From Flavobacterium sp. N1736 (GTDB lineage: Bacteria > Bacteroidota > Bacteroidia > Flavobacteriales > Flavobacteriaceae): a stretch of 64,000 bases of DNA. A model generated the notes under the pieces. That model ran no database searches. It was not told the DNA's origin and saw nothing but the letters and a program-made list of their open reading frames with translations. Both the position numbers and the translations under genes were made by a program. Shown here in pieces: positions 23,445-34,324 of the stretch. The stretch lies in NCBI RefSeq assembly GCF_025947065.1, contig NZ_CP109994.1, forward strand, positions 4,774,001 through 4,838,000, given 5' to 3'. Position 1 is the stretch's first letter; the number at the start of each line of letters is the position of its first letter.

Positions 23445-25447
23445 ACGATAAACATATATCCTACAGAATTTACCTCGTAGCAGTTTTCATCTTCGTGATG
23501 GCAATTGCTATTGTTGTTAAGTTAACCAATATTCAATGGGTTGAAGGAGATTATTACAGAAAACTGGCGAAACAGCGTACGATTAAGAATTTTGTAATTC
23601 CGGCAAATAAAGGAAATATATATTCAGCAGACGGAAGTTTACTGGCAACATCAATACCTAATTATGAAATTAGATTTGATGCAAAAGCGCCAAAAACAGA
23701 AACTTTTGAAAAACACGTAAAAGCATTATCAGATTCATTAGCAACCGTTTTGGACAGACCGGGAGGTTTTTATGAAAAAGAATTAAGAAAAGCCAGAGAA
23801 AACAAAAATCGCTATTATTTAATAGGACGCAATTTAAGTTATACGGAATATGTAAAAATAAAAGGTTTTCCGTTGTTCAATTTAGGTCCGTTTAAAGGCG
23901 GAATTATCATTGAACAGGAAACTGTGAGGAAACATCCGATAGGAAAAATTGCTGAAAGAACAATTGGTTACGACCGAATTGATCCTGCAACCGGAGTTGA
24001 AGTTGGAAAAGGAATTGAATGGGCTTTTAAAAATTACCTGAACGGGAAAGACGGTAAAATTCTAAAACAAAAAATTGCAAAAGGACAGTGGAAGCCAATT
24101 CGCGATTTAAACGAAGTTGATCCTATAGATGGTTATGACGTAATCTCGACAATTGATGTTTTTATTCAGGATATCGCGCATCACGCTTTGTTGAAACAGT
24201 TGGAAGATTATGAAGCAGATCACGGTTGTGTGGTGGTTATGGAAACAGAAACAGGTCATGTGAAAGCGATTTCGAATTTAGGAAGAGCAGAAGACGGATC
24301 ATATTACGAAACCACAAATTACGCTATTGCAGAATCTCAGGAACCGGGATCGACTTTTAAACTAGTTGATTTAATGGCGATTTTAGAAGATAAAGTAGCA
24401 GATACAAGTACGGTTTATGATAGTAAAGCCGGAGAAATTAAATATTATGGCAGAACCGTTCGAGATTCGCACAAAGGAGGTTACGGAAAAGTTTCATTAG
24501 CCCGCGGATTCGAACTTTCGTCAAATACAGTAATGGTTCAGGCGGTTTATGATAATTACAAAAATAATGCGAAAAAGTTTGTAGACCATATTAATGGATA
24601 CGGATTAAATAAGACATTAGGATTACATTTTAAAGGAGAAGGAAGACCATATATTCCACAGCCCGGAGACAAACATTGGTCAGGAGTTTCACTTCCGTGG
24701 ATGGCATTTGGTTACGGAGTTTCGGTTACTCCAATGCAAACACTGGCTTTTTATAATTCGGTAGCGAATAACGGAGTAATGGTGAAACCTCAATTTGTTT
24801 CTGAAATAAAAGAATGGAACAAAACCATCAAAAAGTTTGATGTTGAAGTGATCAATCCAAAAGTATGTTCGCAGGAAACGATCGCTAAAATAAAAGCAGT
24901 TTTGCTTAATGTGGTAAAAAAAGGAACGGGTTCTAAATTGTATTCGAAAGATTTTTCGATGGCAGGAAAAACGGGAACGGCTCAGGTAAATTATGGAGGA
25001 AAAGAAGGAAAATCAGCATTGTATTATGCATCTTCTTTCGTAGGATATTTTCCGGCAGATCATCCTAAATATTCTTGTATTGTAGTGGTTCACAAACCAA
25101 ATACATCTAAGAATAATTATTATGGAGCCGATGTTGCAGGACCTGTTTTTAAAAGAATTGCCCAAAAGATATTTACAGATGCCCCATCAACAAATAAAAT
25201 TAAAAAACTGGATTCAAGAGTTCCAAAGCAGGATTTAAGTTATGATAAATATTATGTGGTTGAAGCCAATAAAAAATCAAACCAAGTTCCTGATTTAAAA
25301 GGAATGCCGGGAATGGATGCTATTGCTTTACTGGAAAACTTAGGTTTAAAAGTAAAAGTAAACGGGGTAGGAAAAGTTAAAAAACAGTCTTTGCAGGCTG
25401 GACAAAATATTAGTAAAAACACAACTATAGTATTAGAATTATCGTGA
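23435..25447 (+). CDS. ftsI: Septal peptidoglycan transpeptidase FtsI (PBP3) with a PASTA domain
   Basis: A 670-residue class B penicillin-binding protein. Membrane anchor at about 10-30, dimerisation domain to about 240, then the transpeptidase: Ser306-Thr-Phe-Lys309 (SxxK, acylated by penicillins), Ser362-Ser-Asn364 and Lys512-Thr-Gly514. The last 60 residues form one PASTA domain (VPDLKGMPGMDAIALLENLG), uncommon in proteobacterial FtsI but usual here. It crosslinks septal peptidoglycan with FtsW. The murE GTG start overlaps its stop (GTGA). Confidence 0.95.
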   Translation: MAVDDKHISYRIYLVAVFIFVMAIAIVVKLTNIQWVEGDYYRKLAKQRTIKNFVIPANKGNIYSADGSLLATSIPNYEIRFDAKAPKTETFEKHVKALSDSLATVLDRPGGFYEKELRKARENKNRYYLIGRNLSYTEYVKIKGFPLFNLGPFKGGIIIEQETVRKHPIGKIAERTIGYDRIDPATGVEVGKGIEWAFKNYLNGKDGKILKQKIAKGQWKPIRDLNEVDPIDGYDVISTIDVFIQDIAHHALLKQLEDYEADHGCVVVMETETGHVKAISNLGRAEDGSYYETTNYAIAESQEPGSTFKLVDLMAILEDKVADTSTVYDSKAGEIKYYGRTVRDSHKGGYGKVSLARGFELSSNTVMVQAVYDNYKNNAKKFVDHINGYGLNKTLGLHFKGEGRPYIPQPGDKHWSGVSLPWMAFGYGVSVTPMQTLAFYNSVANNGVMVKPQFVSEIKEWNKTIKKFDVEVINPKVCSQETIAKIKAVLLNVVKKGTGSKLYSKDFSMAGKTGTAQVNYGGKEGKSALYYASSFVGYFPADHPKYSCIVVVHKPNTSKNNYYGADVAGPVFKRIAQKIFTDAPSTNKIKKLDSRVPKQDLSYDKYYVVEANKKSNQVPDLKGMPGMDAIALLENLGLKVKVNGVGKVKKQSLQAGQNISKNTTIVLELS

Positions 25448-26907
25448 AAATACTGAAAGACATATTATATAAGGTAGCAATTGAGTCTGTAACAGGTTCG
25501 ACAGAAATTGCTATAAACAAAATTGATTTTGATTCAAGAAAAATTGAAGAGAATGATGTTTTTATAGCCATTCGCGGATCACTTTCTAATGGTCATGATT
25601 ATATCGAAAAAGCAATTCAGTTAGGTGCAGTTGCTGTTATTTGTGATACTTTACCAGAAAATCCTGCTAAAGGAATCACGTATATAAAAGTAAACGATAC
25701 CAATACGGCATTGGCTTTTATGGCGGCTAATTATTTTGGAAATCCTTCTGAAAAATTAAAATTAGTTGGCGTAACCGGTACAAACGGAAAAACAACAATT
25801 GCGTCATTATTGTTTCAATTGTTTCAAAAAGCAGGATTTAAAGTTGGTTTATTATCAACCGTAAAAATCATGGTGAATGAAACCGAATATAATGCAACAC
25901 ATACAACTCCGGATTCGATCACCATTAATCATTATTTAAATGAAATGATTGAGGCTGGCGTTACACATTGCTTTATGGAAGTGAGTTCACACGGAATTCA
26001 CCAAAAACGTACAGAAGCATTGCATTTTGTTGGAGGGATTTTTACCAATCTTTCGCACGATCATTTAGATTATCATCCAACTTTTGCAGAATACAGAGAT
26101 GTTAAAAAATCATTTTTTGATTCATTGCCAAAAACGGCTTTTGCTTTATCAAATATCGATGATAAAAACGGAACTGTTATGCTGCAAAATACAGTGGCAA
26201 GAAAACGCACATACGCCTTAAAAACATACGCCGATTTTAAAGCTCAAATTTTAGAAAGTCAATTATCAGGTTTATTATTAAAGGTAAACGACAATGAAGT
26301 TTGGGTAAAACTAATTGGGACTTTTAATGCTTATAATGTTTTGGCAATTTACGGAACTGCGGTAGAATTAGGAATAGATAGTCTGGAAGCTTTGCGTTTA
26401 TTGTCTGATTTAGAAAGTGTTTCGGGACGTTTTCAGTATATCGTTTCAGAAGGAAATATTACAGCGATTGTAGATTATGCACACACGCCGGATGCATTAG
26501 ATAATGTGTTAAAAACGATTGCTGATATCCGCACTAAAAACGAGCAATTGATTACAGTTGTGGGCTGCGGCGGAAACAGGGACAAAACAAAAAGACCAAT
26601 TATGGCTAAAATCGCAGCAGATTTGAGCGATAAAGCCATCTTAACATCTGATAATCCAAGAAACGAAGATCCTGAAGTGATTTTGGACGAAATGGAAAAA
26701 GGTGTTGAACCACAGAATTATAAAAAAATGCTGAGAATTACCGATAGAAAACAAGCCATTAAAACCGCTTGTCAATTGGCTCAGCCTAACGATATTATAT
26801 TAATTGCCGGAAAAGGACACGAAACGTATCAGGAAATAAATGGTGTTCGCCATCATTTTGACGATATGGAAATTATAAAAGAAATATTAGATCAACTAAG
26901 AAAATAA
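25444..26907 (+). CDS. murE: UDP-MurNAc-L-Ala-D-Glu:meso-diaminopimelate ligase MurE
   Basis: A 487-residue Mur ligase adding the third stem-peptide residue. P-loop GTNGKTT at 112-118. The carbamylated-Lys region and HDHLDYH follow. The specificity motif is Asp403-Asn-Pro-Arg406, the DNPR form that selects meso-diaminopimelate rather than lysine. GTG start overlapping the ftsI stop by four bases. murF does not follow, unlike in the E. coli cluster; a 98-base gap with palindromes leads to mraY. Confidence 0.94.
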   Translation: MKILKDILYKVAIESVTGSTEIAINKIDFDSRKIEENDVFIAIRGSLSNGHDYIEKAIQLGAVAVICDTLPENPAKGITYIKVNDTNTALAFMAANYFGNPSEKLKLVGVTGTNGKTTIASLLFQLFQKAGFKVGLLSTVKIMVNETEYNATHTTPDSITINHYLNEMIEAGVTHCFMEVSSHGIHQKRTEALHFVGGIFTNLSHDHLDYHPTFAEYRDVKKSFFDSLPKTAFALSNIDDKNGTVMLQNTVARKRTYALKTYADFKAQILESQLSGLLLKVNDNEVWVKLIGTFNAYNVLAIYGTAVELGIDSLEALRLLSDLESVSGRFQYIVSEGNITAIVDYAHTPDALDNVLKTIADIRTKNEQLITVVGCGGNRDKTKRPIMAKIAADLSDKAILTSDNPRNEDPEVILDEMEKGVEPQNYKKMLRITDRKQAIKTACQLAQPNDIILIAGKGHETYQEINGVRHHFDDMEIIKEILDQLRK

Positions 26908-26911
26908 AAGT

Positions 26912-26948
26912 TTAACCGGTTAATTGATTATTCGTTTAATCGAATAAT
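26912..26948. repeat. Palindromes in the murE-mraY gap
   Basis: A perfect 12-base palindrome TTAACCGGTTAA at 26912-26923 is followed by an 8-bp hairpin (26927-26934 with 26941-26948). There is no T run, so this looks like an attenuating or mRNA-stabilising structure rather than a terminator. Confidence 0.5.
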
Positions 26949-27005
26949 TATTAAATCAAACTAACGAATAAACAAATAAACGATTTACCAAATAAACCAC
27001 GATAT

Positions 27006-28238
27006 ATGCTATACTATTTATTTGAATATTTGAGAAAAACATTAGACATGCCAGGGGCTGGAGTTTTTCAGTACATCACTTTTAGATCAGCTTTGGCATT
27101 TATGCTTTCGCTGCTTTTATCAACGATTTATGGAAAACGGGTTATCAATTTTCTGCGTAAGCAACAAGTTGGTGAAACAGTTCGTGAGCTTGGTCTTGCA
27201 GGTCAAAATGAAAAAGCAGGAACGCCAACAATGGGTGGACTGATTATCATTTTTGCTACGTTGGTTCCGGTTTTATTGTTTGCTCGTTTGCAAAATATTT
27301 ACATCGTATTGCTTATTGTAACTACACTTTGGATGGGAACAATTGGTTTTGTGGATGATTATATTAAAATATTCAAAAAAGATAAACAAGGGCTTAAAGG
27401 TATTTTTAAAGTTATTGGTCAGGTTGGTTTAGGACTTATTGTGGGTACGGTTTTATACTTTAATCCTGCTGTTACGATAAGAACAGATAATGTCAGAACA
27501 GATTTATTGAGAGCAAATAATAATACAACTGTTGTATTGCCTGCTCCGGTAGAAGAAAAATCGACAGCAACGACAATTCCTTTTGTAAAAAATAATGAGT
27601 TTGATTATGCTGAAGTTTTATCGTTTTTAGGAGACGGATATGAAAAATGGGCTTGGCTGATCTTTATTCCGGTTGTAATTTTCATCATTACAGCAGTTTC
27701 AAACGGAGCTAATTTAACGGATGGAATTGACGGACTCGCCGCAGGAACCTCGGCAATATCGGTTCTCGCACTCGGAATATTCACGTTTGTTTCAGGTAAT
27801 ATTATTTTTTCGAATTACCTCAATATAATGTACATACCCAATTCGGGAGAAATGACGGTTTTTATATCTGCCTTTGTGGGTGCTTTAATTGGATTTCTCT
27901 GGTATAATTCCTTTCCCGCATCTGTGTTTATGGGAGATACCGGAAGTTTGACGATTGGCGGAATCATAGCAGTTTTAGCCATTGCAGTTCGTAAAGAAAT
28001 ATTGATCGTTTTATTCTGCGGAATTTTCCTTGCAGAAAGTGCTTCTGTAATTATTCAGGTAGCTTATTTTAAATATACAAAGAAACGTTTTGGCGAAGGC
28101 CGAAGAATTTTCCTGATGTCGCCTTTGCATCATCATTATCAGAAAAAGGGCTATCATGAAAGTAAAATTGTAACCCGTTTCTGGATTGTTGCCATCATGT
28201 TAGCCATATTATCAATAGTAACATTAAAATTAAGATAG
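27006..28238 (+). CDS. mraY: Phospho-MurNAc-pentapeptide transferase MraY
   Basis: A 410-residue, ten-helix membrane enzyme that links UDP-MurNAc-pentapeptide to undecaprenyl phosphate, giving lipid I. Conserved cytoplasmic motifs: GTPTMGG (about 73), Asp117-Asp118 in DDYIK, Asn236-Leu-Thr-Asp239-Gly-x-Asp242 and FMGDTGSL. C-terminal [12 protein letters not shown]. It is longer than the E. coli enzyme (360) because of an extra loop of about 40 residues near 160-205, common in Bacteroidetes. murD starts immediately after the stop. Confidence 0.95.
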   Translation: MLYYLFEYLRKTLDMPGAGVFQYITFRSALAFMLSLLLSTIYGKRVINFLRKQQVGETVRELGLAGQNEKAGTPTMGGLIIIFATLVPVLLFARLQNIYIVLLIVTTLWMGTIGFVDDYIKIFKKDKQGLKGIFKVIGQVGLGLIVGTVLYFNPAVTIRTDNVRTDLLRANNNTTVVLPAPVEEKSTATTIPFVKNNEFDYAEVLSFLGDGYEKWAWLIFIPVVIFIITAVSNGANLTDGIDGLAAGTSAISVLALGIFTFVSGNIIFSNYLNIMYIPNSGEMTVFISAFVGALIGFLWYNSFPASVFMGDTGSLTIGGIIAVLAIAVRKEILIVLFCGIFLAESASVIIQVAYFKYTKKRFGEGRRIFLMSPLHHHYQKKGYHESKIVTRFWIVAIMLAILSIVTLKLR

Positions 28239-29570
28239 ATGAGATTGGTAGTTTTGGGAGGAGGAGAAAGTGGCGTTGGAACGGCTATTCTCGGAAAAAA
28301 ACAAGGATACGAAGTCTTTGTATCTGATTTTGGAAAGATAAAGGAAAGCTATAAAGAAGTTCTTATTATTAATGGAATTGCTTGGGAGGAAGAACAGCAT
28401 ACCGAAGACCTGATTTTGAATGCCGATGTCGTCATGAAAAGTCCGGGGATTCCTGAAAAATCTCCTATAGTAAAAAAACTTATTGCGGCGGGAGTAAAAG
28501 TGATTTCAGAAATTGAATTTGCAAAACCGTTTACCGAAGCTTTAACAATTGGAATTACAGGCAGCAACGGTAAAACTACCACAACAATGTTAACACATCA
28601 TTTGTTGAAATCGGCAGGTTTGAATATAGGATTGGGAGGAAACATAGGAAAGAGTTTTGCCTGGCAGGTAGCCGAAAATAAATACGATGCATACGTTCTT
28701 GAGTTAAGCAGTTTTCAACTCGACGGAATTATAGATTACAGGCCGGATATTGCCATAATTACCAATATTAGTCCTGATCATTTAGATCGATACGAATATA
28801 AATATCAAAATTATATCAATTCGAAATTTCGAATTACAATGAACCAGACTGAAAGCGATTATTTGATTTACGATGCAGACGATGAAGCAATTACAGAATG
28901 GTTAAAAAATAACAAAACAAAAGCAAAATTAATTCCTTTTTCACTGACAAAAAGTTTTGACGAAGGAGCTTCTATAAATAACAACAAAATGGAAATAAAG
29001 ATCAACCAAGAAGAGTTTACAATGGAAACAGAATACATTGCGTTAGAAGGAAAACATAATATGAAAAATGCAATGGCAGCAAGCTCTGTAGCAAAATTGA
29101 TGCAAATTAGAAATGCAACAATTCGCGAAAGTTTATCAAATTTTCAAGGTGTTGAGCACCGTTTAGAAAAAGTATTGAAAATTCAGAATGTACAATATAT
29201 CAACGATTCAAAAGCAACAAATGTAAACGCTACTTTCTTTGCTTTAGACAGTATGAATGTACCAACTGTTTGGATTGTTGGTGGTGTTGATAAAGGAAAC
29301 GATTATAATGAATTGATGTCATTGGTTCGCGAAAAAGTAAAAGCAATTATTTGTTTAGGAATTGATAATCAAAAAATCATCAATGCTTTCGGAAATGTTG
29401 TAGACATTATGGTTGAAGTAAACAACATGAACGATGCAGTAAAAACGGCACAAAGATTAACAGAAAAAGGTGACGCTGTTTTGTTATCTCCAGCCTGCGC
29501 AAGTTTCGATTTATTCGAAAACTACGAAGATCGTGGAAAGCAATTTAAGCAAGCGGTACACAATTTATAG
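28239..29570 (+). CDS. murD: UDP-MurNAc-L-alanine:D-glutamate ligase MurD
   Basis: A 443-residue Mur ligase. Rossmann start RLVVLGGGESGVG, P-loop GSNGKTT at 108-114, ISPDHLDRY metal/Lys region and C-terminal NDSKATN motif. It adds D-Glu to UDP-MurNAc-L-Ala in the cytoplasm. Zero-base gap to mraY. An 85-base hairpin-bearing gap separates it from ftsW. Confidence 0.95.
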   Translation: MRLVVLGGGESGVGTAILGKKQGYEVFVSDFGKIKESYKEVLIINGIAWEEEQHTEDLILNADVVMKSPGIPEKSPIVKKLIAAGVKVISEIEFAKPFTEALTIGITGSNGKTTTTMLTHHLLKSAGLNIGLGGNIGKSFAWQVAENKYDAYVLELSSFQLDGIIDYRPDIAIITNISPDHLDRYEYKYQNYINSKFRITMNQTESDYLIYDADDEAITEWLKNNKTKAKLIPFSLTKSFDEGASINNNKMEIKINQEEFTMETEYIALEGKHNMKNAMAASSVAKLMQIRNATIRESLSNFQGVEHRLEKVLKIQNVQYINDSKATNVNATFFALDSMNVPTVWIVGGVDKGNDYNELMSLVREKVKAIICLGIDNQKIINAFGNVVDIMVEVNNMNDAVKTAQRLTEKGDAVLLSPACASFDLFENYEDRGKQFKQAVHNL

Positions 29571-29590
29571 AAAATAGTTTAAAGTTTCAT

Positions 29591-29647
29591 GTTTCAGGTT
29601 TCACGCTAGGAGAAACCTGAAACCTGAAACAAAGAAAAACCTGAAAC
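29591..29647. repeat. Perfect hairpin and repeats between murD and ftsW
   Basis: GTTTCAGGTTTC (29591-29602) pairs perfectly with 29612-29623, loop of 9. Two further partial copies of CCTGAAAC follow up to about 29647. It sits inside an otherwise tight operon, without a T run, so it may be an mRNA-processing or interspersed repeat element. Confidence 0.65.
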
Positions 29648-29655
29648 AAAAGATT

Positions 29656-30975
29656 ATGAAAGAACTGGTTAACAAATTAAAAGGAGACAGAGTAATATGG
29701 TCATTCGTGGCTTTATTGGCGCTGTTTTCGTTTATGCCTGTTTTTAGTGCGAGTAGTAATTTGGCGTATATAGGTCACGGAACGGGAAATACATTGGGTT
29801 ATCTGGTAAAACATTTGGCACATATTTGTATTGGTTTCATGATTATTTATTGGGTACATAAAGTTCCGTATCATTATTTCAGGGCTATTTCAAAAATTGC
29901 TTTGCCTGTGGTTTGGATTTTATTGCTTTATACCTTGTTGAAAGGAACTGTTATTGCAGGAGCAAATGCAAGTCGTTGGATTCAGGTTCCGTTTATTGGG
30001 ATTACGTTTCAAACTTCGACTTTGGCTTCTATTGTTTTGTTTATTTATGTGGCAAGATATTTATCAAAAACCAAAGAAGAAAATGAGCCTTTTCAAACCT
30101 CATTTGTACAGCTTTGGATTCCGGTTTTTATTACGCTTGCACTTATTTTACCGGCGAACTTTTCGACAACAGCGTTGATTTTTTCAATGGTTATGATGCT
30201 GACATTTATTGGTAAATATCCATTAAAATATATTGGTTTTATTATTGGTTCAGGAATTGCAATGCTGGCGTTCTTTTTATTGGTTGCCAAAGCATTTCCC
30301 GAATCAAGATTTTTTAGCAGGGTTTCAACTTGGGAAAGTCGTATTGCGAACTTCACCACAGATAAACCTGATGAAGATGATTATCAAATTGAAAAAGCAA
30401 AAATTGCCATTGCTTCGGGAAGATTGGGCGGATTAGGTCCCGGGAAAAGTGTTCAGAAAAACTTTTTGCCACAATCATCTTCGGATTTTATTTATGCCAT
30501 TATTGTTGAAGAATATGGTCTTGTGGGGGGAGTTTCAATCTTGGTTTTATATTTATTGCTTTTATTCCGATTTGTAATTGCTTCGCATAAAGCGACAACA
30601 TTATTTGGAAAATTAGTCGTCGTCGGACTCGGTTTTCCAATGATATTTCAGGCGATGATTAATATGGCGGTTGCAGTAGAATTATTGCCGGTAACGGGGC
30701 AAACGCTTCCGTTGATAAGCAGCGGTGGTAGTTCGATCTGGATGACGTGTTTTTCTCTCGGAATTATCATTAGCGTTACTAAAAAAGACGAAGAAATTGT
30801 TGAGGAACAACTGGAAAAAGAAAGAAGAAAAGAAGCGCTTCAAAGATTAATTGATAAAGAACTGGCGGAAGAAGATTTGCCGGTTGATGAAAGAGAAGAA
30901 ATCTACGAAGGAGAACCAATGTATTCTATCGAAGACAAATCAAGAAACCCGATGAATGCAGTTTTAAACAAATAG
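29656..30975 (+). CDS. ftsW: Septal peptidoglycan polymerase FtsW
   Basis: A 439-residue SEDS glycosyltransferase with about ten membrane helices. Characteristic motifs are NASRWIQVP in the large loop region, [17 protein letters not shown] and the C-terminal [10 protein letters not shown]. It polymerises lipid II at the septum with FtsI. A charged cytoplasmic tail of about 60 residues ([15 protein letters not shown]) is longer than in E. coli. 43 bases to murG. Confidence 0.93.
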   Translation: MKELVNKLKGDRVIWSFVALLALFSFMPVFSASSNLAYIGHGTGNTLGYLVKHLAHICIGFMIIYWVHKVPYHYFRAISKIALPVVWILLLYTLLKGTVIAGANASRWIQVPFIGITFQTSTLASIVLFIYVARYLSKTKEENEPFQTSFVQLWIPVFITLALILPANFSTTALIFSMVMMLTFIGKYPLKYIGFIIGSGIAMLAFFLLVAKAFPESRFFSRVSTWESRIANFTTDKPDEDDYQIEKAKIAIASGRLGGLGPGKSVQKNFLPQSSSDFIYAIIVEEYGLVGGVSILVLYLLLLFRFVIASHKATTLFGKLVVVGLGFPMIFQAMINMAVAVELLPVTGQTLPLISSGGSSIWMTCFSLGIIISVTKKDEEIVEEQLEKERRKEALQRLIDKELAEEDLPVDEREEIYEGEPMYSIEDKSRNPMNAVLNK

Positions 30976-31018
30976 ATTAAAAGAGAATAATTTTTTAAGG
31001 AGAATAACTTTTAAAAAT

Positions 31019-32104
31019 ATGACAAATTATAAATTCATATTAAGCGGTGGCGGAACTGGAGGACATATTTATCCTGCAATTGCAATTGCAAATGAGTTAA
31101 AATTACAGTTTCCTGATGCTGAATTTCTTTTTGTGGGTGCCAAAGATAAAATGGAAATGCAAAAAGTGCCTCAGGCAGGTTACGAAATAAAAGGTCTTTG
31201 GATTGCGGGTTTACAAAGAAAATTAACGTTGCAGAATTTGATGTTTCCTCTAAAATTGGCAACAAGTTTGTTAGAGTCAAGAAGAATCATCAGACAATTT
31301 AAACCCAATGTAGTAATAGGAACCGGAGGTTTTGCCAGCGGACCATTATTACAGGCGGCGGGAGGAGCAGGAATTCCTACAGTAATTCAGGAACAAAATT
31401 CATTTCCGGGAATTACGAATAAACTGCTGAGTAAAAAAGCAAGTGCTATTTGTGTGGCATACGAGAATTTAGAGCGTTTTTTTCCAAAAGAAAAAATGGT
31501 TCTTACAGGAAATCCGGTTCGTCAGGATTTGATCGATATCGACAGTAAAAGAGATGAAGCAATCGCTTTTTACGGTTTAGATGCAAATAAAAAAACATTA
31601 TTGATTTTAGGCGGAAGTTTAGGTGCCAGAAGAGTCAATCAGTTAATTGAAAAGGAATTGCATAATATACTTTCTCAGGATGTTCAGATTATCTGGCAAT
31701 GCGGAAAATTATACTTTGAAGATTATAAAAAACATCAGCAGCAACATGTAAGAGTGGTTGATTTTATTGAAAGAATGGATTTTGTTTACGCTGCGGCAGA
31801 TATTATTATTTCCCGTGCGGGCGCATCATCAGTTTCGGAATTATGTATTGTGGGGAAACCGGTAATTTTTATTCCGTCACCAAATGTAGCGGAAGATCAT
31901 CAGACAAAAAATGCACAGGCAATTGTAGATGCAAAAGGAGCGGTTTTACTGAAAGAATCAGAATTGGAAAGTCAGTTTAGTATTGTTTTTGAAGCTTTAT
32001 TGAAAGATTACGGAAAGCAAAATCAATTGAGCGAAAATATTAAAAAACTTGCTAAACCAAATGCGACAAAATTGATTGTTGAAGAAATTAAAAAGTTGTT
32101 ATAA
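31019..32104 (+). CDS. murG: UDP-GlcNAc:lipid I N-acetylglucosaminyltransferase MurG
   Basis: A 361-residue GT-B enzyme that converts lipid I to lipid II on the inner leaflet. Start [20 protein letters not shown] contains the N-terminal Gly loop. [10 protein letters not shown] and [13 protein letters not shown] are typical. The donor site [11 protein letters not shown] and [11 protein letters not shown] complete it. Length normal. A 155-base AT-rich gap precedes murC. Confidence 0.95.
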   Translation: MTNYKFILSGGGTGGHIYPAIAIANELKLQFPDAEFLFVGAKDKMEMQKVPQAGYEIKGLWIAGLQRKLTLQNLMFPLKLATSLLESRRIIRQFKPNVVIGTGGFASGPLLQAAGGAGIPTVIQEQNSFPGITNKLLSKKASAICVAYENLERFFPKEKMVLTGNPVRQDLIDIDSKRDEAIAFYGLDANKKTLLILGGSLGARRVNQLIEKELHNILSQDVQIIWQCGKLYFEDYKKHQQQHVRVVDFIERMDFVYAAADIIISRAGASSVSELCIVGKPVIFIPSPNVAEDHQTKNAQAIVDAKGAVLLKESELESQFSIVFEALLKDYGKQNQLSENIKKLAKPNATKLIVEEIKKLL

Positions 32105-32259
32105 TATAACTTTTTAATAAAATTATAGAACAAAATAAAAAATTTAGAACGCTATTTTTAAGCGTTTTGAGTTATTAAAATAAGAAAATTACAAAGGCTT
32201 AATTACTAGTTTTTTAACAAAATAAAGTGACTTGTAAATAGCTCAAAATTAAAATTGAA

Positions 32260-33609
32260 ATGAATTTAAATCAAATACAAAACGTTTATTTTATTGGCAT
32301 TGGAGGCATCGGAATGAGTGCTCTGGCCCGTTATTTCAAATATATTGGAAAACAGGTTTCAGGCTACGATAAAACGCCGTCAATGCTAACAAGTGAATTA
32401 ATTGAAAGCGGTATTGATATTCATTTCGAGGATAATATTAGTTTAATTCCAAATGATTATTTTGTAGAGAATACATTAGTGATTTTTACCCCGGCGGTGC
32501 CTAAAACACATTCTGAGTGGAATTATTTCATCGAAAGAAATTACGAGATTAAAAAACGTGCCGAAGTTTTGGGACTTATCACGAAAGATACTTTCAGTTT
32601 TGCTGTTGCCGGAACACACGGAAAAACAACGACATCAAGTATTTTAGGGCATATTTTATATGAAAGCGGCGCTGATGTAACGGCTTTTGTGGGTGGAATT
32701 GTAGAGAATTACGACTCGAATTTAATTGGAAACGGAAAAACCGTAACTGTTGTAGAAGCCGATGAATTTGACAGATCATTTTTGCACTTGCATCCAAATA
32801 TTGCCTGTATAACATCGATGGATGCGGATCATCTTGATATTTACGGAACGAGTGAAGCAATTGAAGCTTCGTTTGTAGAATTTGCTTCGAAAGTTGAAAA
32901 TAAAAATAATCTGTTTATAACTAAAGAATTGCCTCTTGAAGGAGTGCAATGTGCTATAAATGAAGATGCTGTATATAAGGCTTTTAATGTTAGAATAGAA
33001 AACGGAAGTTATGTTTTTGATGTGCAGACGCCATCAGAAATTATGAAAGACCTGCGTTTTGGATTGCCCGGAAAACACAATTTAATGAATGGATTGATGG
33101 CTATTGCAATGGCTAAAACGTTCGGCACCCCGACCGACTCCATTGCAAAAGCTATCGCTTCATTCAACGGAATAAGACGAAGATTTTCGTACCAGATTAA
33201 GTCTGAAAATTTAGTTTATATAGATGATTATGCACATCATCCAACAGAAATAAACGCTGTGCATCAAGCAGTTAGGGAATTGTATCCAAATCGTAAAGTT
33301 TTGGCCATTTTTCAACCGCATTTATTTAGCAGAACAAGAGATTTTGCAGATGGTTTTGCAGCGAGTTTATCTCAATTTGATGAAGTGTTTTTGATGGATA
33401 TTTATCCGGCACGCGAATTACCGATGGAAGGGATTACATCAGAATGGCTGTTGGAAAAAATGACAAATTCGAACAAAAAAATTGTTGCCAAAAATGATTT
33501 ATTAGCGCAAATCAAAGCCAGTGATGCGCCAATAATTGTAACAATTGGAGCTGGTGATATTGGAGAAATGGTTCCGTCAATTAAAAAAATGCTCAATGAA
33601 AATATTTAA
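32260..33609 (+). CDS. murC: UDP-MurNAc:L-alanine ligase MurC
   Basis: A 449-residue Mur ligase, first of the cytoplasmic stem-peptide ligases. YFIGIGGIGMSALA Rossmann motif, P-loop GTHGKTTT at 118-125, MDADHLDIY region and DDYAHHPTEI. The GTHGKT form distinguishes MurC from MurD/E. Its last 14 bases overlap ftsQ. Confidence 0.95.
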   Translation: MNLNQIQNVYFIGIGGIGMSALARYFKYIGKQVSGYDKTPSMLTSELIESGIDIHFEDNISLIPNDYFVENTLVIFTPAVPKTHSEWNYFIERNYEIKKRAEVLGLITKDTFSFAVAGTHGKTTTSSILGHILYESGADVTAFVGGIVENYDSNLIGNGKTVTVVEADEFDRSFLHLHPNIACITSMDADHLDIYGTSEAIEASFVEFASKVENKNNLFITKELPLEGVQCAINEDAVYKAFNVRIENGSYVFDVQTPSEIMKDLRFGLPGKHNLMNGLMAIAMAKTFGTPTDSIAKAIASFNGIRRRFSYQIKSENLVYIDDYAHHPTEINAVHQAVRELYPNRKVLAIFQPHLFSRTRDFADGFAASLSQFDEVFLMDIYPARELPMEGITSEWLLEKMTNSNKKIVAKNDLLAQIKASDAPIIVTIGAGDIGEMVPSIKKMLNENI

Positions 33610-34318
33610 CTGGACAAATATAAGATTGCTTCTCATTTTTGGGCTTGTACTTTTTTTGTATTCGTTCGCGCAGCATCGAAACGGAGATAGAAAACTGAAG
33701 AAATCTATGGTTGTTTTTGTAGGAGAAAACACGCTGTTTGTAAAGCCTGAGGCGGTTAATAAATTGTTAATAGAAAATAAAAAGGACGCTTCCAGTATCC
33801 GAAAAGATGAAGTAGATTTGAATAAGATAGAAAAAACCCTTGATACGCAAGACATGATCGAGAAATCGGATGTATTTGTAAGTATCGACGGCGTTCTAAA
33901 AGCGATAGTAAAACAGAAGACACCAATAGCAAGAGTTTATGATGGTGAGAACTCTTTTTATATTGACTATGAGGGAAATAAAATGCCTTTATCAGACAAT
34001 TTTACAGCGCGTGTTCCTCTTGTTTCAGGAGCAATAAATAAAAAAAATAACGAAGATTTAGCCGCCCTATTTCGCACAATTTATGACGATGCGTTTTTGA
34101 AAAAAAACATCATTGCAATCCAAATTATGCCTAATGGCAGCCTAAAAATGTTTAATAGAAATTATGATTACTTCATCGATTTTGGCAGAACGATGAATGT
34201 TGATAAGAAATTTAGAAACTACAAAGCCTTTTTTCAAAAAGCAGTTTTAGATAGTTCGTTATATAAATACAATAAGATTGACCTGAGGTTTACAGAACAA
34301 GTAGTTTGCACAAAATAA
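33596..34318 (+). CDS. ftsQ: Divisome protein FtsQ
   Basis: 240 residues from the ATG at 33596 (MKIFNWTNIR); an in-frame start further upstream lies within murC and is unlikely. One membrane helix (about 8-25) precedes a periplasmic POTRA-like part and the FtsQ domain (FYIDYEGNKMPLSDNFTARVPLVSG). It scaffolds FtsL/FtsB at the division site. Sequence is weakly conserved, but the position between murC and ftsA and the topology are diagnostic. Six bases to ftsA. Confidence 0.9.
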   Translation: MKIFNWTNIRLLLIFGLVLFLYSFAQHRNGDRKLKKSMVVFVGENTLFVKPEAVNKLLIENKKDASSIRKDEVDLNKIEKTLDTQDMIEKSDVFVSIDGVLKAIVKQKTPIARVYDGENSFYIDYEGNKMPLSDNFTARVPLVSGAINKKNNEDLAALFRTIYDDAFLKKNIIAIQIMPNGSLKMFNRNYDYFIDFGRTMNVDKKFRNYKAFFQKAVLDSSLYKYNKIDLRFTEQVVCTK

Positions 34319-34324
34319 TAGAAA

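Noticed and set aside
33545..33595. Upstream start for ftsQ inside murC
   Set aside because: It would extend the cytosolic tail into the murC coding region; the ATG at 33596 fits the usual short overlap and membrane topology.
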